Shown: in pieces, positions 49,895-62,500 of the stretch | Position numbering within the stretch: the first letter of the stretch is position 1 | Layout: each line of letters starts with the position of its first letter | DNA from: Sipunculus nudus | Lineage: Eukaryota; Annelida; Sipuncula; Golfingiida; Sipunculidae | Assembly (NCBI GenBank): GCA_026874595.1 | Contig: CM049322.1 | Span: 2,525,900-2,589,899, forward strand | DNA length: 64,000 nucleotides | Reading direction: 5' to 3' | Translations under genes and position numbers: made by a program | Notes under the pieces: model-generated | What the model was told of the DNA's origin: nothing | Seen by the model: the letters and a program-made list of their open reading frames with translations, nothing else | Database searches by the model: none

Positions 49895-52800
49895 AGCATG
49901 GATGTCTGCAGCGTAAACGTGAATGTAGGTGGTGCCACCTGTCATAAAATCGAGAAAATTGTCCAGATGTATAAACCTGCAAAATTTCAGGTGAATAAGT
50001 CAAACCACTTCTGAGATATGAGCAATTTTATCCCAAGGCAGATGAACAGATGGACGCTGTGCATAAATGGTTGCAGGTGGCGCCACCAGTTTTGCCCATG
50101 ATGAAGAGCTATGTGAGATCTATACACATGCAAAATTTTGGCCAAATCATTCAAACGGTTCCCGAGATATGAGCTTGGATTTTTGCACAGTAAATGTGAA
50201 TGTAGGTAGTGCCACCTGTCATAAAATCAAGAAAGCTGTCCAGGATGTATAAACCTGCAAAATATCAGGTGGATAAGTCAAACAACCACTGCTGAGATAT
50301 GAGTGATTTTATCCCAAGGCAGATTAACAGATGGATGCTGTGCATAAATGTTTGCAGGTGGCGCCACCAGTTTTGCCCATGATGAAGAGCTATGTGAGAT
50401 CTATACACATGCAAAATTTTGGCCAAATCATTCAAACGGTTCCCGAGATATGAGCTTGGATGTATGCACAGTAAATGTGAATGTAGGTGGCGCCACCTGT
50501 CATAAAATCGAGAAAGCTGCCCAGGATTTATAAACCTGCAAAATATCAGGTCGATAAGTCAAACAACCACTGCTGAGATATGAGTGATTTTATCCAAAGG
50601 CAGATGAACAGATGGATGCTGTGCATAAATGTGTGCAGGTGGCGCCACCAGTTTTGCCTATGATGAAGAGCTATGTGAGATCTTATGCACATGCAAAATT
50701 TTTGCCCAATCGGTCAAATGTTTCCAGAGATATGAGCTTGGAAGTCTGCAGTGTAAACGTGAATGTAGGTGGCGCCACCTTTCAGAAAATCGAGAAAACT
50801 GTCCAGGATGTATGAACCTGCCAAATTTAAGGTGGATAAGTCAAACAACCACTGCTGAGATATGAGTGATTTTATCCCAAGGCAGATTAACAGATGGATG
50901 CTGTGCATAAATGTTTGCAGGTGGCGCCACCAGTTTTGCCCATGATGAAGAGCTATGTGAGATCTATACACATGCAAAATTTTGGCCAAATCATTCAAAC
51001 GGTTCCCGAGATATGAGCTTTGATGTATGCACAGTAAATGTGAATGTAGGTGGCGCCACCTGTCATAAAATCGAGAAAGCTGCCCAGGATTTATAAACCT
51101 GCAAAATATCAGGTCGATAAGTCAAACAACCACTGCTGAGATATGAGTGATTTTATCCCAAGGCAGATTAACAGATGGATGCTGTGCATAAATGTGTGCA
51201 GGTGGCGCCACCAGTTTTGCCTATGATGAAGAGCTATGTGAGATCTTATGCACATGCAAAATTTTTGCCCAATCGGTCAAATGTTTTCAGAGATATGAGC
51301 TTGGAAGTCTGCAGTGTAAACGTGAATGTAGGTGGCGCCACCTTTCAGAAAATCGAGAAAACTGTCCAGGATGTATGAACCTGCCAAATTTAAGGTGGAT
51401 AAGTCAAACCACTGCTGAGATAAGAGTGATTTTATCCAAAGGCAGATGAACAGATGGGTGCTGTGCATAAATGGTTGCAGGTGGCGCCAACAGTTTTGCC
51501 TATGATGAAGGGCTATCTGAGATCTACACACATGCAAAATTTTGGCCAAATCGTTCAAACGATTCCCGAGATATGAGCTTGGATGTATACACAGTAAATG
51601 TGAATCTAGGTGGCGCCACCTGTCATAAAATCAAGAAAGCTGTCCAGGATGTATAAACCTGCAAAATATCAGGTCGATAAGTCAAACAACCACTGCTGAG
51701 AAATGAGTGATTTTATCCCAAGGCAGATTAACAGATGGATGCTGTGCATAAATGTGTGCAGGTGGCGCCACCAGTTTTGCCTATGATGAAGAGCTATGCG
51801 AGATCTTATGCACATGCAAAATTTTGGCCCAATCGGTCAAATGTTTTCAGAGATATGAGCTTGGAAGTCTGCAGAGTAAACGTGAATGTAGGTGGCGCCA
51901 CCTTTCAGAAAATCGAGAAAACTGTCCAGGATGTATAAACCTGCCAAATTTAAGGTGGATAAGTCAAACCACTGCTGAGTATATGACTGATTTTATCCAA
52001 AGACAGATGAACAGATGGGTGCTTTGCATAAATGGTTGCAGGTGGCGCCAACAGTTTTGCCTATGATGAAGGGCTATCTGAGATCTATACACATGCAAAA
52101 TTTTGGCCAAATCGTTCAAACGATTCCCGAGATATGAGCTTAGATGTATACACAGTAAATGTGAATGTAGGTGGCGCCACCTGTCATAAAATCAAGAAAG
52201 CTGTCCAGGATGTATAAACCTGCAAAATATCAGGTCGATAAGTCAAACAACCACTGCTGAGATATGAGTGATTTTATCCCAAGGCAGATTAACAGATGGA
52301 TGCTGTGCATAAATGTGTGCAGGTGGCGCCACCAGTTTTGCCTATGATGAAGAGCTATGCGAGATCTTATGCACATGCAAAATTTTGGCCCAATCGGTCA
52401 AATGTTTTCAGAGATATGAGCTTGGAAGTCTGCAGAGTAAACGTGAATGTAGGTGGCGCCACCTTTCAGAAAATCGAGAAAACTGTCCAGGATGTATAAA
52501 CCTGCCAAATTTAAGGTGGATAAGTCAAACCACTGCTGAGATATGACTGATTTTATCCAAAGACAGATGAACAGATGGGTGCTGTGCATAAATGGTTGCA
52601 GGTGGCACCACCAGTTTTGCCTATGATGAAGAGCTATCTGAGATCAATACACATGCAAAATTTTGGCCAAATCGTTCAAACCATTCCCGAGATATGAGCT
52701 TGGATTTTTGCACAGTAAATGTGAATGTAGGTGGTGCCACCTGTCATAAAATCAAGAAAGCTGTCCAGGATGTATAAACCTGCAAAATATCAGGTGGATA

Positions 52801-54300
52801 AGTCAAACAACCACTGCTGAGATATGAGTGATTTTATCCCAAGGCAGATTAACAGATGGATGCTGTGCATAAATGTTTGCAGGTGGCGCCACCAGTTTTG
52901 CCCATGATGAAGAGCTATGCGAGATCTATACACATGCAAAATTTTGGCCAAATCATTCAAACGGTTCCCGAGATATGAGCTTGGATGTATGCACAGTAAA
53001 TGTGAATGTAGGTGGCGCCACCTGTCATAAAATCGAGAAAGCTGCCCAGGATTTATAAACCTGCAAAATATCAGGTCGATAAGTCAAACAACCACTGCTG
53101 AGATATGAGTGATTTTATCCCAAGGCAGATTAACAGATGGATGCTCTGCATAAATGTGTGCAGGTGGCGCCACCAGTTTTGCCTATGATGAAGAGCTATG
53201 TGAGATCTTATGCACATGCAAAATTTTTGCCCAATCGGTCAAATGTTTCCAGAGATATGAGCTTGGAAGTCTGCAGTGTAAACGTGAATGTAGGTGGCGC
53301 CACCTTTCAGAAAATCGAGAAAACTGTCCAGGATGTATGAACCTGCCAAATTTAAGGTGGATAAGTCAAACCACTGCTGAGATATGAGTGATTTTATCCA
53401 AAGGCAGATGAACAGATGGGTGCTGTGCATAAATGGTTGCAGGTGGCGCCAACAGTTTTGCCTATGATGAAGGGCTATCTGAGATCTATACACATGCAAA
53501 ATTTTGGCCAAATCGTTCAAACGATTCCCGAGATATGAGCTTGGATGTATACACAGTAAATGTGAATGTAGGTGGCGCCACCTGTCATAAAATCAAGAAA
53601 GCTGTCCAGGATGTATAAACCTGCAAAATATCAGGTCGATAAGTCAAACAACCACTGCTGAGATATGAGTGATTTTATCCCAAGGCAGATTAACAGATGG
53701 ATGCTCTGCATAAATGTGTGCAGGTGGCGCCACCAGTTTTGCCTATGATGAAGAGCTATGCGAGATCTTATGCACATGCAAAATTTTGGCCCAATCGGTC
53801 AAATGTTTTCAGAGATATGAGCTTGGAAGTCTGCAGAGTAAACGTGAATGTAGGTGGCGCCACCTTTCAGAAAATCGAGAAAACTGTCCAGGATGTATAA
53901 ACCTGCCAAATTTAAGGTGGATAAGTCAAACCACTGCTGAGATATGACTGATTTAATCAAAAGACAGATGAACAGATGGGTGCTTTGCATAAATGGTTCC
54001 AGGTGGCGCCATCAGTTTTGCCTATGATGAAGGGCTATCTGAGATCTATACACATGCAAAATTTTGGCCCAATCGGTCAAATGGTTCCAGGGATATGAGC
54101 TTGGATGTCTGCAGAGTAAACGTGAATGTAGTGGCGCCACCTGTCATGAAATCAAGAAAGCTGTCCAGGATGTATAAACCTGCAAAATTTCAGGTGGATA
54201 AGTCAAACCACTGCTGAGATATGTGATATTATCCCAAGGCAGATGAACAGATGGACACTGTGCAAAAATGGTTGCGGGTGGCGCCACCATTTTTAGTGTA
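49895..54300. repeat. Hierarchical satellite, ~280-bp monomers in 560-bp and ~1.4-kb higher-order units
   Basis: Monomer starts are at about 50067, 50348, 50629, 50911, 51192, 51471, 51752, 52032, 52313, 52592, 52873, 53154, 53433, 53714 and 53993. Each monomer has two GGTGGCGCCACC palindromes 129 and 152 bp apart, and its halves share TGCAAAAT, a TCAAAC segment and GAGATATGAG, so the ancestral unit is about 140 bp. By sequence variants the order is A0, (A'B')x2, (A''B'')x2, A0, A'B', A''B'', A. Open frames of 61-67 codons in each monomer (GGATSFAYDEELCEI-type) do not join across monomers and are incidental. The array runs into a family B-type 3' region. Confidence 0.92.
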
Positions 54301-54569
54301 TGTTATAAAGCTATCAAAGGGCTACATTTGTGCAAAATTTTTAGCCTGATTGGTCAAACGGTTCCCAAGATATGCGGGTTTATGTGTGGAAACAGACGCA
54401 CAAATGGACGCTGGGCAGCGAGGAAAGGTCAGAGGTCAACCAAAAATGAGGGCACAGCAGTTCATATGTGACTTAATGATAAACCTGATTCGCTTAAAAT
54501 ACAAACCAAGTTTTTTCAAACAGTTGAATGATATAGTTCCAATAATCTGGTAATTCTTCATCTAAACAT

Positions 54570-54628
54570 TGTGTCTAGACGTCTAGACACAGCGTCTAGA
54601 CGTCTAGACACATTGTCTAGACACCCCT
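54570..54628. repeat. Cluster of TCTAGACGTCTAGA palindromes
   Basis: A perfect 22-bp palindrome at 54570-54591 (core GTGTCTAGACGTCTAGACAC) is followed by a second, near-identical one and a third half (TTGTCTAGACACC). GTCTAGAC occurs five times in 60 bp. Confidence 0.9.
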
Positions 54629-54929
54629 CAGAGCCAGGTCAGTTGGCATGGTGATGTCTGGACCCCATCTGTTTGTACTGAGTGACCTCTTGACTTGGCT
54701 GCTGAAACTCAGCAAGTTGTCAAATATGTTTTCAAATACAGAAAGCCTTTTTTAATTGGCTACAATTCTTTTTTAAAGCTGTATTCACCCAATATATTCT
54801 TATAAAACTGGCGGAACCCTACCATAGAATAATTCTTGTAAAGTTTAAACCAATCAGGTTAACAGTTTCATCATAAATCTGTGTATCAGCTTGAAGAGTT
54901 TAAAACTACATTTTCGCTTGTAAAAAGCA

Positions 54930-55440
54930 CATCAATGTAGATGGTGCCACCAATACCTCAAAATCATGACATATGTGACAAACATTGGTATAAAATTTGG
55001 TGATTATACCTCTAGCCGTTTCTGAGATTTTAAGTTTGGTATGCTTTTTTGCACAGATGACTTAGTTCGACTCTCTGTAACTCGGCCAAAAATCTCCGAA
55101 CTGGAACCATTCGAACAAACTTGAGAGAGATTGTTCCAAGGAACATTTCTGTGAGATATTGGGCAATTTGGCTGGACAGTTTCGGAGAAGAAGATTTTTA
55201 AAGGTTTTTCAGCTTTTTCTCTATAAATCTAAATTAATGCAGATACCCAATAATAAGCTCCAGGGCACAAAGTTTCACATGTGACTAATTCTTACATGTA
55301 ATTTGGAGCTGCTAGCTCCCACGGTTTCTGACTAACCGCCATGGACGGCGGAAAGCCAGCCCTGGACGGCGGATGGCGGACGGCTGACGACGGACGGACG
55401 ACGCTGCGCCATCGCATAAGCTCACAGGTTCGCTAAAAAT
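54930..55440 (+). mobile_element. Family B repeat, 3' part, copy 2
   Basis: Collinear with 20030-20505: GATGGTGCCACCAATACCTC, AAAATTTGGTGATTATACC, CTGTAACTCGGCCAAA, CGAACTGGAACCATTCGAAC. It is better preserved at the end (GGACGGACGACGCTGCGCCA, TCGCATAAGCTCACAGGTTC and GCTAAAAAT). It directly follows the satellite array, so the array may be internal to this element. Confidence 0.72.
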
Positions 55441-55588
55441 AAACAGAGGGATGGACATTTATTTACTTTCCATGATGTCATGAGGCTAAAAATAATGAAC
55501 ATATCCTCGTGTTGGATCCCCATTTTTTTAAATTATATAAAATCTTTTTCAAGTTTTTAAATTCTATAAATTTGCAATATTACATATG

Positions 55589-56400
55589 CAGTGGAGCGCC
55601 GTCCATCCGAACATCTCGGGCGACAAGGCTTTTGTTCGGATAAAAGAATGTTCGGATGAACGATCATGTGTAAAATAAGATTATAGCGGCATCTCTGTAG
55701 TTAACTTGGTATTACTAGTAGGGCTTTCTAAATTGTGGTACGGTGTCACGGACTTTAAGAGTAATTAAAAAAGGGACCAGAACGGTATCATATGTTATAA
55801 ATACCTGTTTACTTTTAAAAATAAATAAATCAAACGTTCTTTCAAGAAATTAATATATTTTCAATCACTTTATTAAGATTGTTTGTCATTGAAGTACACG
55901 GTACCAGTTAATTTCTCGATGGTCGTAGAACGTGTCCATATCGTAATCCGCCAGGACATTTTAACCGCCCTCGATGCGGCGCCCTCGGACCGTTCCTACA
56001 GAAACCATTTCATTGTGTATATACGGCCGCATCCAACCAGTCATCAGACGCCTTTGGGCATCGTCCTGGCGCCTTGTTCAAGTCTCTCCAGAAAAAAATA
56101 CCTTGTCTTTAAAGTGAAAGGACATGTCGCTTGAACTTGCGGGACCCCGAGTCCATCTGACATGAAACTTAAGTGCTGCGATCGAGGTTGTCGTGAAAAA
56201 TATTTTCTAAATTATGAATGATTGTCGGGTCCAGGAGTAAATACACGTGGGACGATCTGTTCTTTCGATGCAACACATATTATTTTCAGATGGCCAAATT
56301 TACTTTTGTAAAACTTACGGATAATCAGTCACGATTTCGGATCCCAATTACGGATAAACTTTTTAAGATAAACGGTGTTTGGATGAACGGCGCTCCACTG
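55589..56400. mobile_element. Non-autonomous Tc1/mariner (pogo-like) element, 812 bp
   Basis: Terminal inverted repeats CAGTGGAGCGCCGTCCATCC (55589) and, reversed from 56400, CAGTGGAGCGCCGTTCATCC; they continue (G/A)AACA. CAGTGG ends are common in pogo/Tigger elements. A TA target duplication is not clean (TATG on the left, TATA on the right). The 83-residue frame inside is not a recognisable transposase. Confidence 0.72.
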
Positions 56401-56889
56401 TATATCTGAAAATATAAGCTGATTCACAGTTCCATATTGATTCATCATTTATCCGTTATTTTGCTCACACAGCACCGCATTTTGCATACAGATATATTAT
56501 TTTAATCACAAAAATATATATTTATTTCATACATTTTCAAAATAGTAAATATCTGAAAATATAACGGGATTCACAATTCTAAATTGGGCCGTTATTTATC
56601 TACAATTTGGCTCATACATTTTCACATAACTGCACAAAGATGGGTTTAATTTTATTTCAATTTGTTAAAAATAATTAAAAGGAAATTCATATTTTTAAAC
56701 ATGCTAAATTACCTCTCGATTCCTACTTGGAATAAATATCATTATGTACAGGGGGATGGAAACAGCTTTATAGGTTAGAAAATACAGTTCAAACAATAAC
56801 TATTATTGCACTGTTATTCACTATTAACTATTATTCACTTGGAAAATATTGCAGCGTGTTCGCGTTGGGGTAATGTGAGAATTTCCGGT

Positions 56890-57165
56890 ACTGTACCCTG
56901 TGACAGCAGGGGTGCTCAATCTGTGTTGGATTACTAATAAGGTTATCAAGGAAGGGCTAAAGTGACCAGAAGTGTGCTACCTAGGACCTGACAAAGCAAG
57001 TGAATACAGTAGGGCCTCCAAATAAAAATTAAATTTCTAGCCCAGTTCTTGAGCTTTTATTTTCAAATTTCAGATTTTAAAAGGTTGAAAATTAAATTAA
57101 TAGTGTTTAAAATTAGGAAAACGTGCCATGGTCAAAATTGGACCAAATTTAAGGTACTGATTTTA
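56890..57165 (+). mobile_element. Family A internal fragment
   Basis: CTAATAAGGTTATCAAGGAA, AGTAGGGCCTCCA, TTTCAGATTTTAAAAGGTTG and AACGTGCCATGGTCAAA, then TTTAAGGTACTGATTTT, match internal blocks of family A (for example 16590-16820 and 18050-18170). No termini. Confidence 0.55.
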
Positions 57166-57799
57166 CAATGCTCCGTGAATAGGTCTTTTGTTAATCAAAT
57201 AATATAAATGATATATGTACCAGTTTAATGATGAAAAATATGACCTTGCCTGCATGCTTGCTGGACTGGCCACATGATGATGGGGCCTTCGACCTCAGTA
57301 TTGGCTGCTGTGTTCGCTTTGTGGTTGGTAGGCATGCATTTCAAATGATTGGCCAAATCTTTTGTGTTATAAATGGCCTCGTATATTAAATAGACTGTGG
57401 AGTATTAAAAACTCAATCTTGTTAACGTAATATTTTAGGCAATGTGAATCTACTTTTTTTTTGTGTGCTTCTTGGAATGTGAATCCCTTAACCACATTTT
57501 CCATTGTAATATAAGTGTTCATTCCCCCCCCCCCAAAGGTTTTAAACGCTGGTTTCACCTGTTGTCAGAAATTAACAGTTGCAAATATGCAAGTAAAAAC
57601 GGACCTCTCACTCACACGTCAGCTTGTCTTGGAAGCACCGACAACTGTAAATGCATTCCTCGCCCAGTCCATCACACCACAATACATGATATCTGATTGC
57701 AGTCTTGAAGGTGAACCTGACAAATATGAAATAGCTTTAGCATAAATAAATAGATTATAGCTGCGTCAGGTTTTCATCTAAGTATATTGTTTGGGATTC
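57166..57799. other. Non-coding spacer
   Basis: Two overlapping open frames at 57463-57745 around a poly-C tract have no recognised domain. Nothing else is seen. Confidence 0.3.
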
Positions 57800-58547
57800 A
57801 TTGTGTTCAGGGTTGGATTTTATCCGGATAAAACTTGTTTAATCCAGGACAATGGATAAAACTGGGTTTTATCCAGTTTAATACAGTTTTATCCTGATTA
57901 TACAGGATTAAACTGGATCAAACTAAGAATTACCTTGTAAAATTTAATTAAATAAACATAAATGATAGTCTGGATAAATAAGTTCAGAAGGTTTATAAAT
58001 ATATGAACAATATATGTTTTATATCAAATTGGCAATTTCCTCCAGGTTCATGTTTCTCTGTTGCCAGCATCCACTATTAGCTTCTGTTCAACACACCAGA
58101 ATGAAAAGCTGTCCCTTGGTCTTCTTTGTTACTTTTCTGGCTAGTAGTCAATTTTTCATTAGGATGTATCATTTTTATAGCATCATCCTCGATCATCCAT
58201 TGAATATTTAATCATAGTCACAGGGCGGGTCAATAAAGAAGAGAAATTTTTCAAGTTTTAAAGTATTATTAAATCATGTCATGAATGTCGGTGACAAAAA
58301 ACAATGAGTTTTATGTATAAATATATGGTAACATTAAAATTAAGTTTACTAGACATAAATGTTCCTTATAAGAACTGTATCTTTTTAAAGTGGAAAGCTA
58401 AACTTAATATAAAATGTCTACTTCACAGACAGTTTACACCCAAATTTTGGATAAAACTGGATAAAACCTGTTTTATCCGATCATGATTAATCCGGATTTA
58501 TCTAGAGGATTAAACCGACTGCATCAACTGCCAACCCTGATTGTGTT
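57800..58547. mobile_element. hAT-like MITE, 732 bp, with 8-bp target duplication
   Basis: The element runs 57808-58539. Its ends are CAGGGTTGG and CCAACCCTG, perfect inverted repeats of hAT type. The flanking octamer ATTGTGTT is present on both sides (57800-57807 and 58540-58547), an exact 8-bp target site duplication. Subterminal parts carry repeated GGATAAAACTGG / CCAGTTTTATCC words in both orientations, typical of hAT transposase binding regions. No intact transposase. Confidence 0.88.
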
Positions 58548-58659
58548 TCTTTGACACAAGGACACGACATGTATTTCATATCAGTAACCCTATTGTTTAT
58601 TGATATAAACCATATGTCAAAATATCAATACAGCCCTATGGAAGTCAGCAGAGCTCATA

Positions 58660-59474
58660 AAAACACCATATATTTACAAATAAACAATTTATTACAACAT
58701 GCTATAGTTATTTCAACACACTTCAAATACTACATGTCTTCAGCAAACTGGCCACCGAATCAGTATTTTCTTGGAGAAGCCCTACCAGGCGAGAAATCAT
58801 GGTTTGGAACTACAGCAGCTCCATCTGGTGCCATATGTCAGAATCACTTACGGTTTTCTCTGCTTCACAAAGCTACCCTGGACATTTTGTTGAATTCAAC
58901 AAAGTTCGAGCGGAAAATCTTTCATCTTCCATTGTTTCCATTTGGCTTATTCTGGCCTTGGGTTGGACTGACACCACAAGGTTGACATATAATAAGGATC
59001 ATAAATATGCACCACGATTTCGGAGTGTGATATTCATACGTTACCAATTTCCACATATTTGGGATTTCAACAAACCTGATGACACAAGAAGACTTCAAGG
59101 ACTGCTTCTATTTGATAAAACAAAATGAGCCAAACTTGTCCGTGAATCCATTAACGTTACTATCCTGTAAATCTTCATGTTACAAAGTGCACTGCAATGT
59201 CAGCAAAATGAATCGGAAGATAATAATAACATTATTGTTTGAGTGACTACTGTGCTGCCAAAATGGTATCATGAATACAAATAATTGAAATTTAAGTAAC
59301 CTCTCATCTTTTTAAGCAACCTCTCATCAGTCTTGCTACCCTTGCAGTGAGAAAGGGAGGGCTAGAGAGTGGAAAGGAGTAACCCACATAATAAAGAGAT
59401 TTGACTCTTCACAGACACTGATTTGGCCTCCTGAGTTGATTCAACATGTAGTCATGTTTGTCTGAGCATCATCG
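58660..59474 (-). other. Possible 3' UTR of the DEDD-type gene
   Basis: Sequence downstream of the stop codon on the minus strand. A minus-strand AATAAA (plus TTTATT at about 58687) about 790 bp after the stop is a possible polyadenylation signal, just before the hAT-like MITE. The 144- and 109-codon plus-strand frames here show no domain and are probably chance antisense frames. Confidence 0.3.
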
Positions 59475-59590
59475 TCAGCTGGAGTCTTCCAGATTCTTAA
59501 CGAGCGCTTGTCGTCCCGCAAGGTATTCCTTCTCATCTACATACAGGTGTAACCTTATTGAGTGTACACCAACAGCTTGTATCAGCGACT
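59475..59590 (-). other. dedd: dedd terminal coding exon
   Basis: Acceptor TTGTCTTTGCAG is followed by 116 nt that complete the split codon GAG and read SLIQAVGVHSIRLHLYVDEK then EYLAGRQALVKNLEDSS and TGA. Phase and homology both fit the upstream exon. The plus-strand 60-codon frame over it is a shadow. Confidence 0.88.
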
Positions 59591-62500
59591 CTGCAAAGAC
59601 AAAATCAATCCATCACATGAAAACAAATTTCAACACTTAAAAATCATTATAGTCACCATCGAGATATAGATTCAGGTACCTTGGTGATATGCTGTTCCAA
59701 CGGTCAAAAATTGGAGGATATCTAGAAATGATTTCCCTTGTTAATTTAATTTTTTTTGGTGTTAAAAAAATGGAGGGGTTGAATATTCAAAATAATTACG
59801 GTAATCAAAATTAGATTTTTAGGGAGCACCACAAGAATGCATTATTTGCCAACCATAAGTCTTGTGACATCTGACCTGAATAAATATATATGCAGATTTT
59901 GCTGAAAGTCAAATTCCGTTGACAGATTATTGGTAAAATTTTCATAAAAATCCATCAAATGGTTCTCTACTGTGGTGACACCAGAAGGGAAGTAGGATGA
60001 CCTCTGACCTCCTTAAAATATGTGGAAACTTTGCAGTTCCTGAACTCAGGATATATACTATATTTGTAAATATTTATTATGAAAATCCATTTAACTATTG
60101 GGAAGTTGTCTTAGCAACACCAAAGATATAATGAGAGAGACAGACATGCGCTGCCCATGCCATAATACAATCTTTTGCTGGGGGGGGGGGGGGGGGGGTA
60201 AAAGACAAATTTTATTGGTAAAAATTTATCAGGAAAAGAACAGGTTAGTTTTAAACAATCAAGGCTTGTATCCCAAAGGGTATAATTAATGAGCAGAAAT
60301 TCTTTTCATCAGATAATATAAAAGATTTCATATTTTAATTTACAGCTTACTAAAAAATCTCTTATGATTTAGAGAATCAATCTTTTGCTTTTTGGCACTT
60401 GAAAGTACAGGCATGCATGTACATAAGGTACATGATATGTTAGTGAGACTACAAACAGTATAAATGGTGTAGATGAGATAACATATTCTTTCAGAGAAAA
60501 CTCTTCTTTCACATTTATCATAACAAATTTAAACTCTCACAAACAAACAGCCATCCATATTATCTTGTTAAAGCTTACAGTAAGGATTATCTTTTATTGG
60601 TAATAGTGCTGTCTGTTTGTACTTAATATCACCCAAATAAATGTACCAGTAACATTATTACACAATGGCACACAGAGGTGGGAGACTTCTGAACATTGTT
60701 GAAATACAAGTTTAAAGTGACATTTTAGTGGTTTACATTTGTTGCTTTTTGTCTTTGGTGTTTTATTACTAGTTTGGATAAAGTGTTCCTCACTTTTTGT
60801 TGGGCCTGTTTCTTTTTTAATGCATTTAGTATGTAACAATAATTCAAACAGTTAAACTCTAAGTTAAATGGGAGGGTTATTGATGTTTTAGGCAGTTGAC
60901 GCCAGTTTTGGGAAGTTTATAACCCAATTATTCAGTTAAAGGCAGGTTTTAGGCTCTGCCCAGCCAAAAAGCTGTATTTGGCAGCCTAAACCCAACCCTG
61001 CATTATGCATGGATGAACTTGGGAGTATGGGAGAATAAGTCAATGGCTCTACACAAATGACAGAGGAAAGCAGATTTCCATTTAACTTACAGTCTTAGGA
61101 TTTACACCTGGGAGGGTTTTCTTGACATGGGATCTTTATATATTCAATATTTGACCTTCAAAAAAATTAGCCAAATGATATAGTTCTGTTCTAGGTGTCA
61201 ATGTCAAGTGGCCCTGAGTAGCTTTCTTACCTGTAAAAGGTTGTCTAAATAAAATTTCGTGCCCTGGACACCTCCTTTTCCGGACCTGGGGACCATTTTT
61301 TTAGTAAGTCATCCTGGGTTGGACCCCCCTTTTTCCAAAATCCTGGATCTGCCCCTGCTTATTAGGATGTAGTTATGAATAATCCATGTTCCTAAGCAGA
61401 GCAGTTGTTAGCAACCAATCAGGTAACCTTTTGCAACTTAAACTGTCAATCATCTGACAAGTTTGTATAGTTTGGGCATCTCTCCAAAAATCAAGAGAAA
61501 TACCTGTATATGCTGTATCAGTACCCGTGTCCAAATGTTTTTCCGTGGTACTTTTTATACAAAGGAGACAGGATTTATAAATGGCTCTGGTCTAAAGGTT
61601 GCAGGATCTATTGCATAGACTGCTGACTGAAATAATGTCTTACCTTGTACTGAATTTGTGTGAGACAAATAATCTAAGATATGACAAAACATTTCACAAT
61701 GAATGTAATATATTCATCACTCTAGAATAGAGACGCCGCAATTTCAGCTGATGACATCAGTCAATGCAACGTTATTCCCCACTGACCTTTGTGACGTCTT
61801 TGTGACATCACTGTTGTCTTATAAACATCCCTCACAACAAGAGACATGGAAAGCCTTCTGGTGGAATTTTTGGGGCTCATTTGCATAACTATGTCAAAGG
61901 GGCGGATCTTGAGGGCTGTGGTGGTTAGGTCAATATTTTCTCACAAATTTAAATATTATTCTCCAGCCTGACGCAGGAGTGTGAGGGGACTAAAGGCCTA
62001 TTATGACATGAAAACTCCAGGGAAAGAGTTTACATATTTTAAAACATGTTTCTTTAGGGGCTTTTAGCCAAATGACATGGCATCTCACCATGCGCTGACA
62101 TTTATACTTTTGGAATACAGAAGAACCTCGAACATCTGAATAGCTCGGTGATATAAAATTAGTTTTACTTCACCAGCAAGAGAATGCCACTTCGCCTGTT
62201 ATCCTCTAAGTCACAATCAGTTATTTTGGGGAAAAATATTTTCCAAATATTGTACTTTTTACTTTTCTGCAAACAGAAGTAACCTTTAATTTTTATTCTA
62301 AAATTCAGAAAAAAAACAATTTCTGGAAAAATGAGATTTTGAGGTTCTACTGTATTTGATACTGGACAACAAATCAACAGCTTTAAAATGTTATACTTGG
62401 TGCATGTGACCAGTATCCTTGACCTTCATAACTCAGAAAGAGACGTGAAAAAATTCCTTTTTTTCAGAGATGCTGATTTTATTGATTTTCACAAGGTCTA

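Noticed and set aside
49895-54300. CRISPR array
   Set aside because: Regular 280-bp units with no unique spacers, in a eukaryotic context.
50067-54471. Repeated 61-67 codon frames (AGGATSFAYDEELCEI) as a repeat-protein family
   Set aside because: Each frame ends within its monomer and the next starts in another frame. Changes between monomers include indels, so this is satellite DNA and not a coding repeat.
58551-59128. 144- and 109-codon plus-strand frames
   Set aside because: No domain or splice logic. They lie antisense in the likely 3' UTR of the DEDD-type gene, and are best explained by chance.
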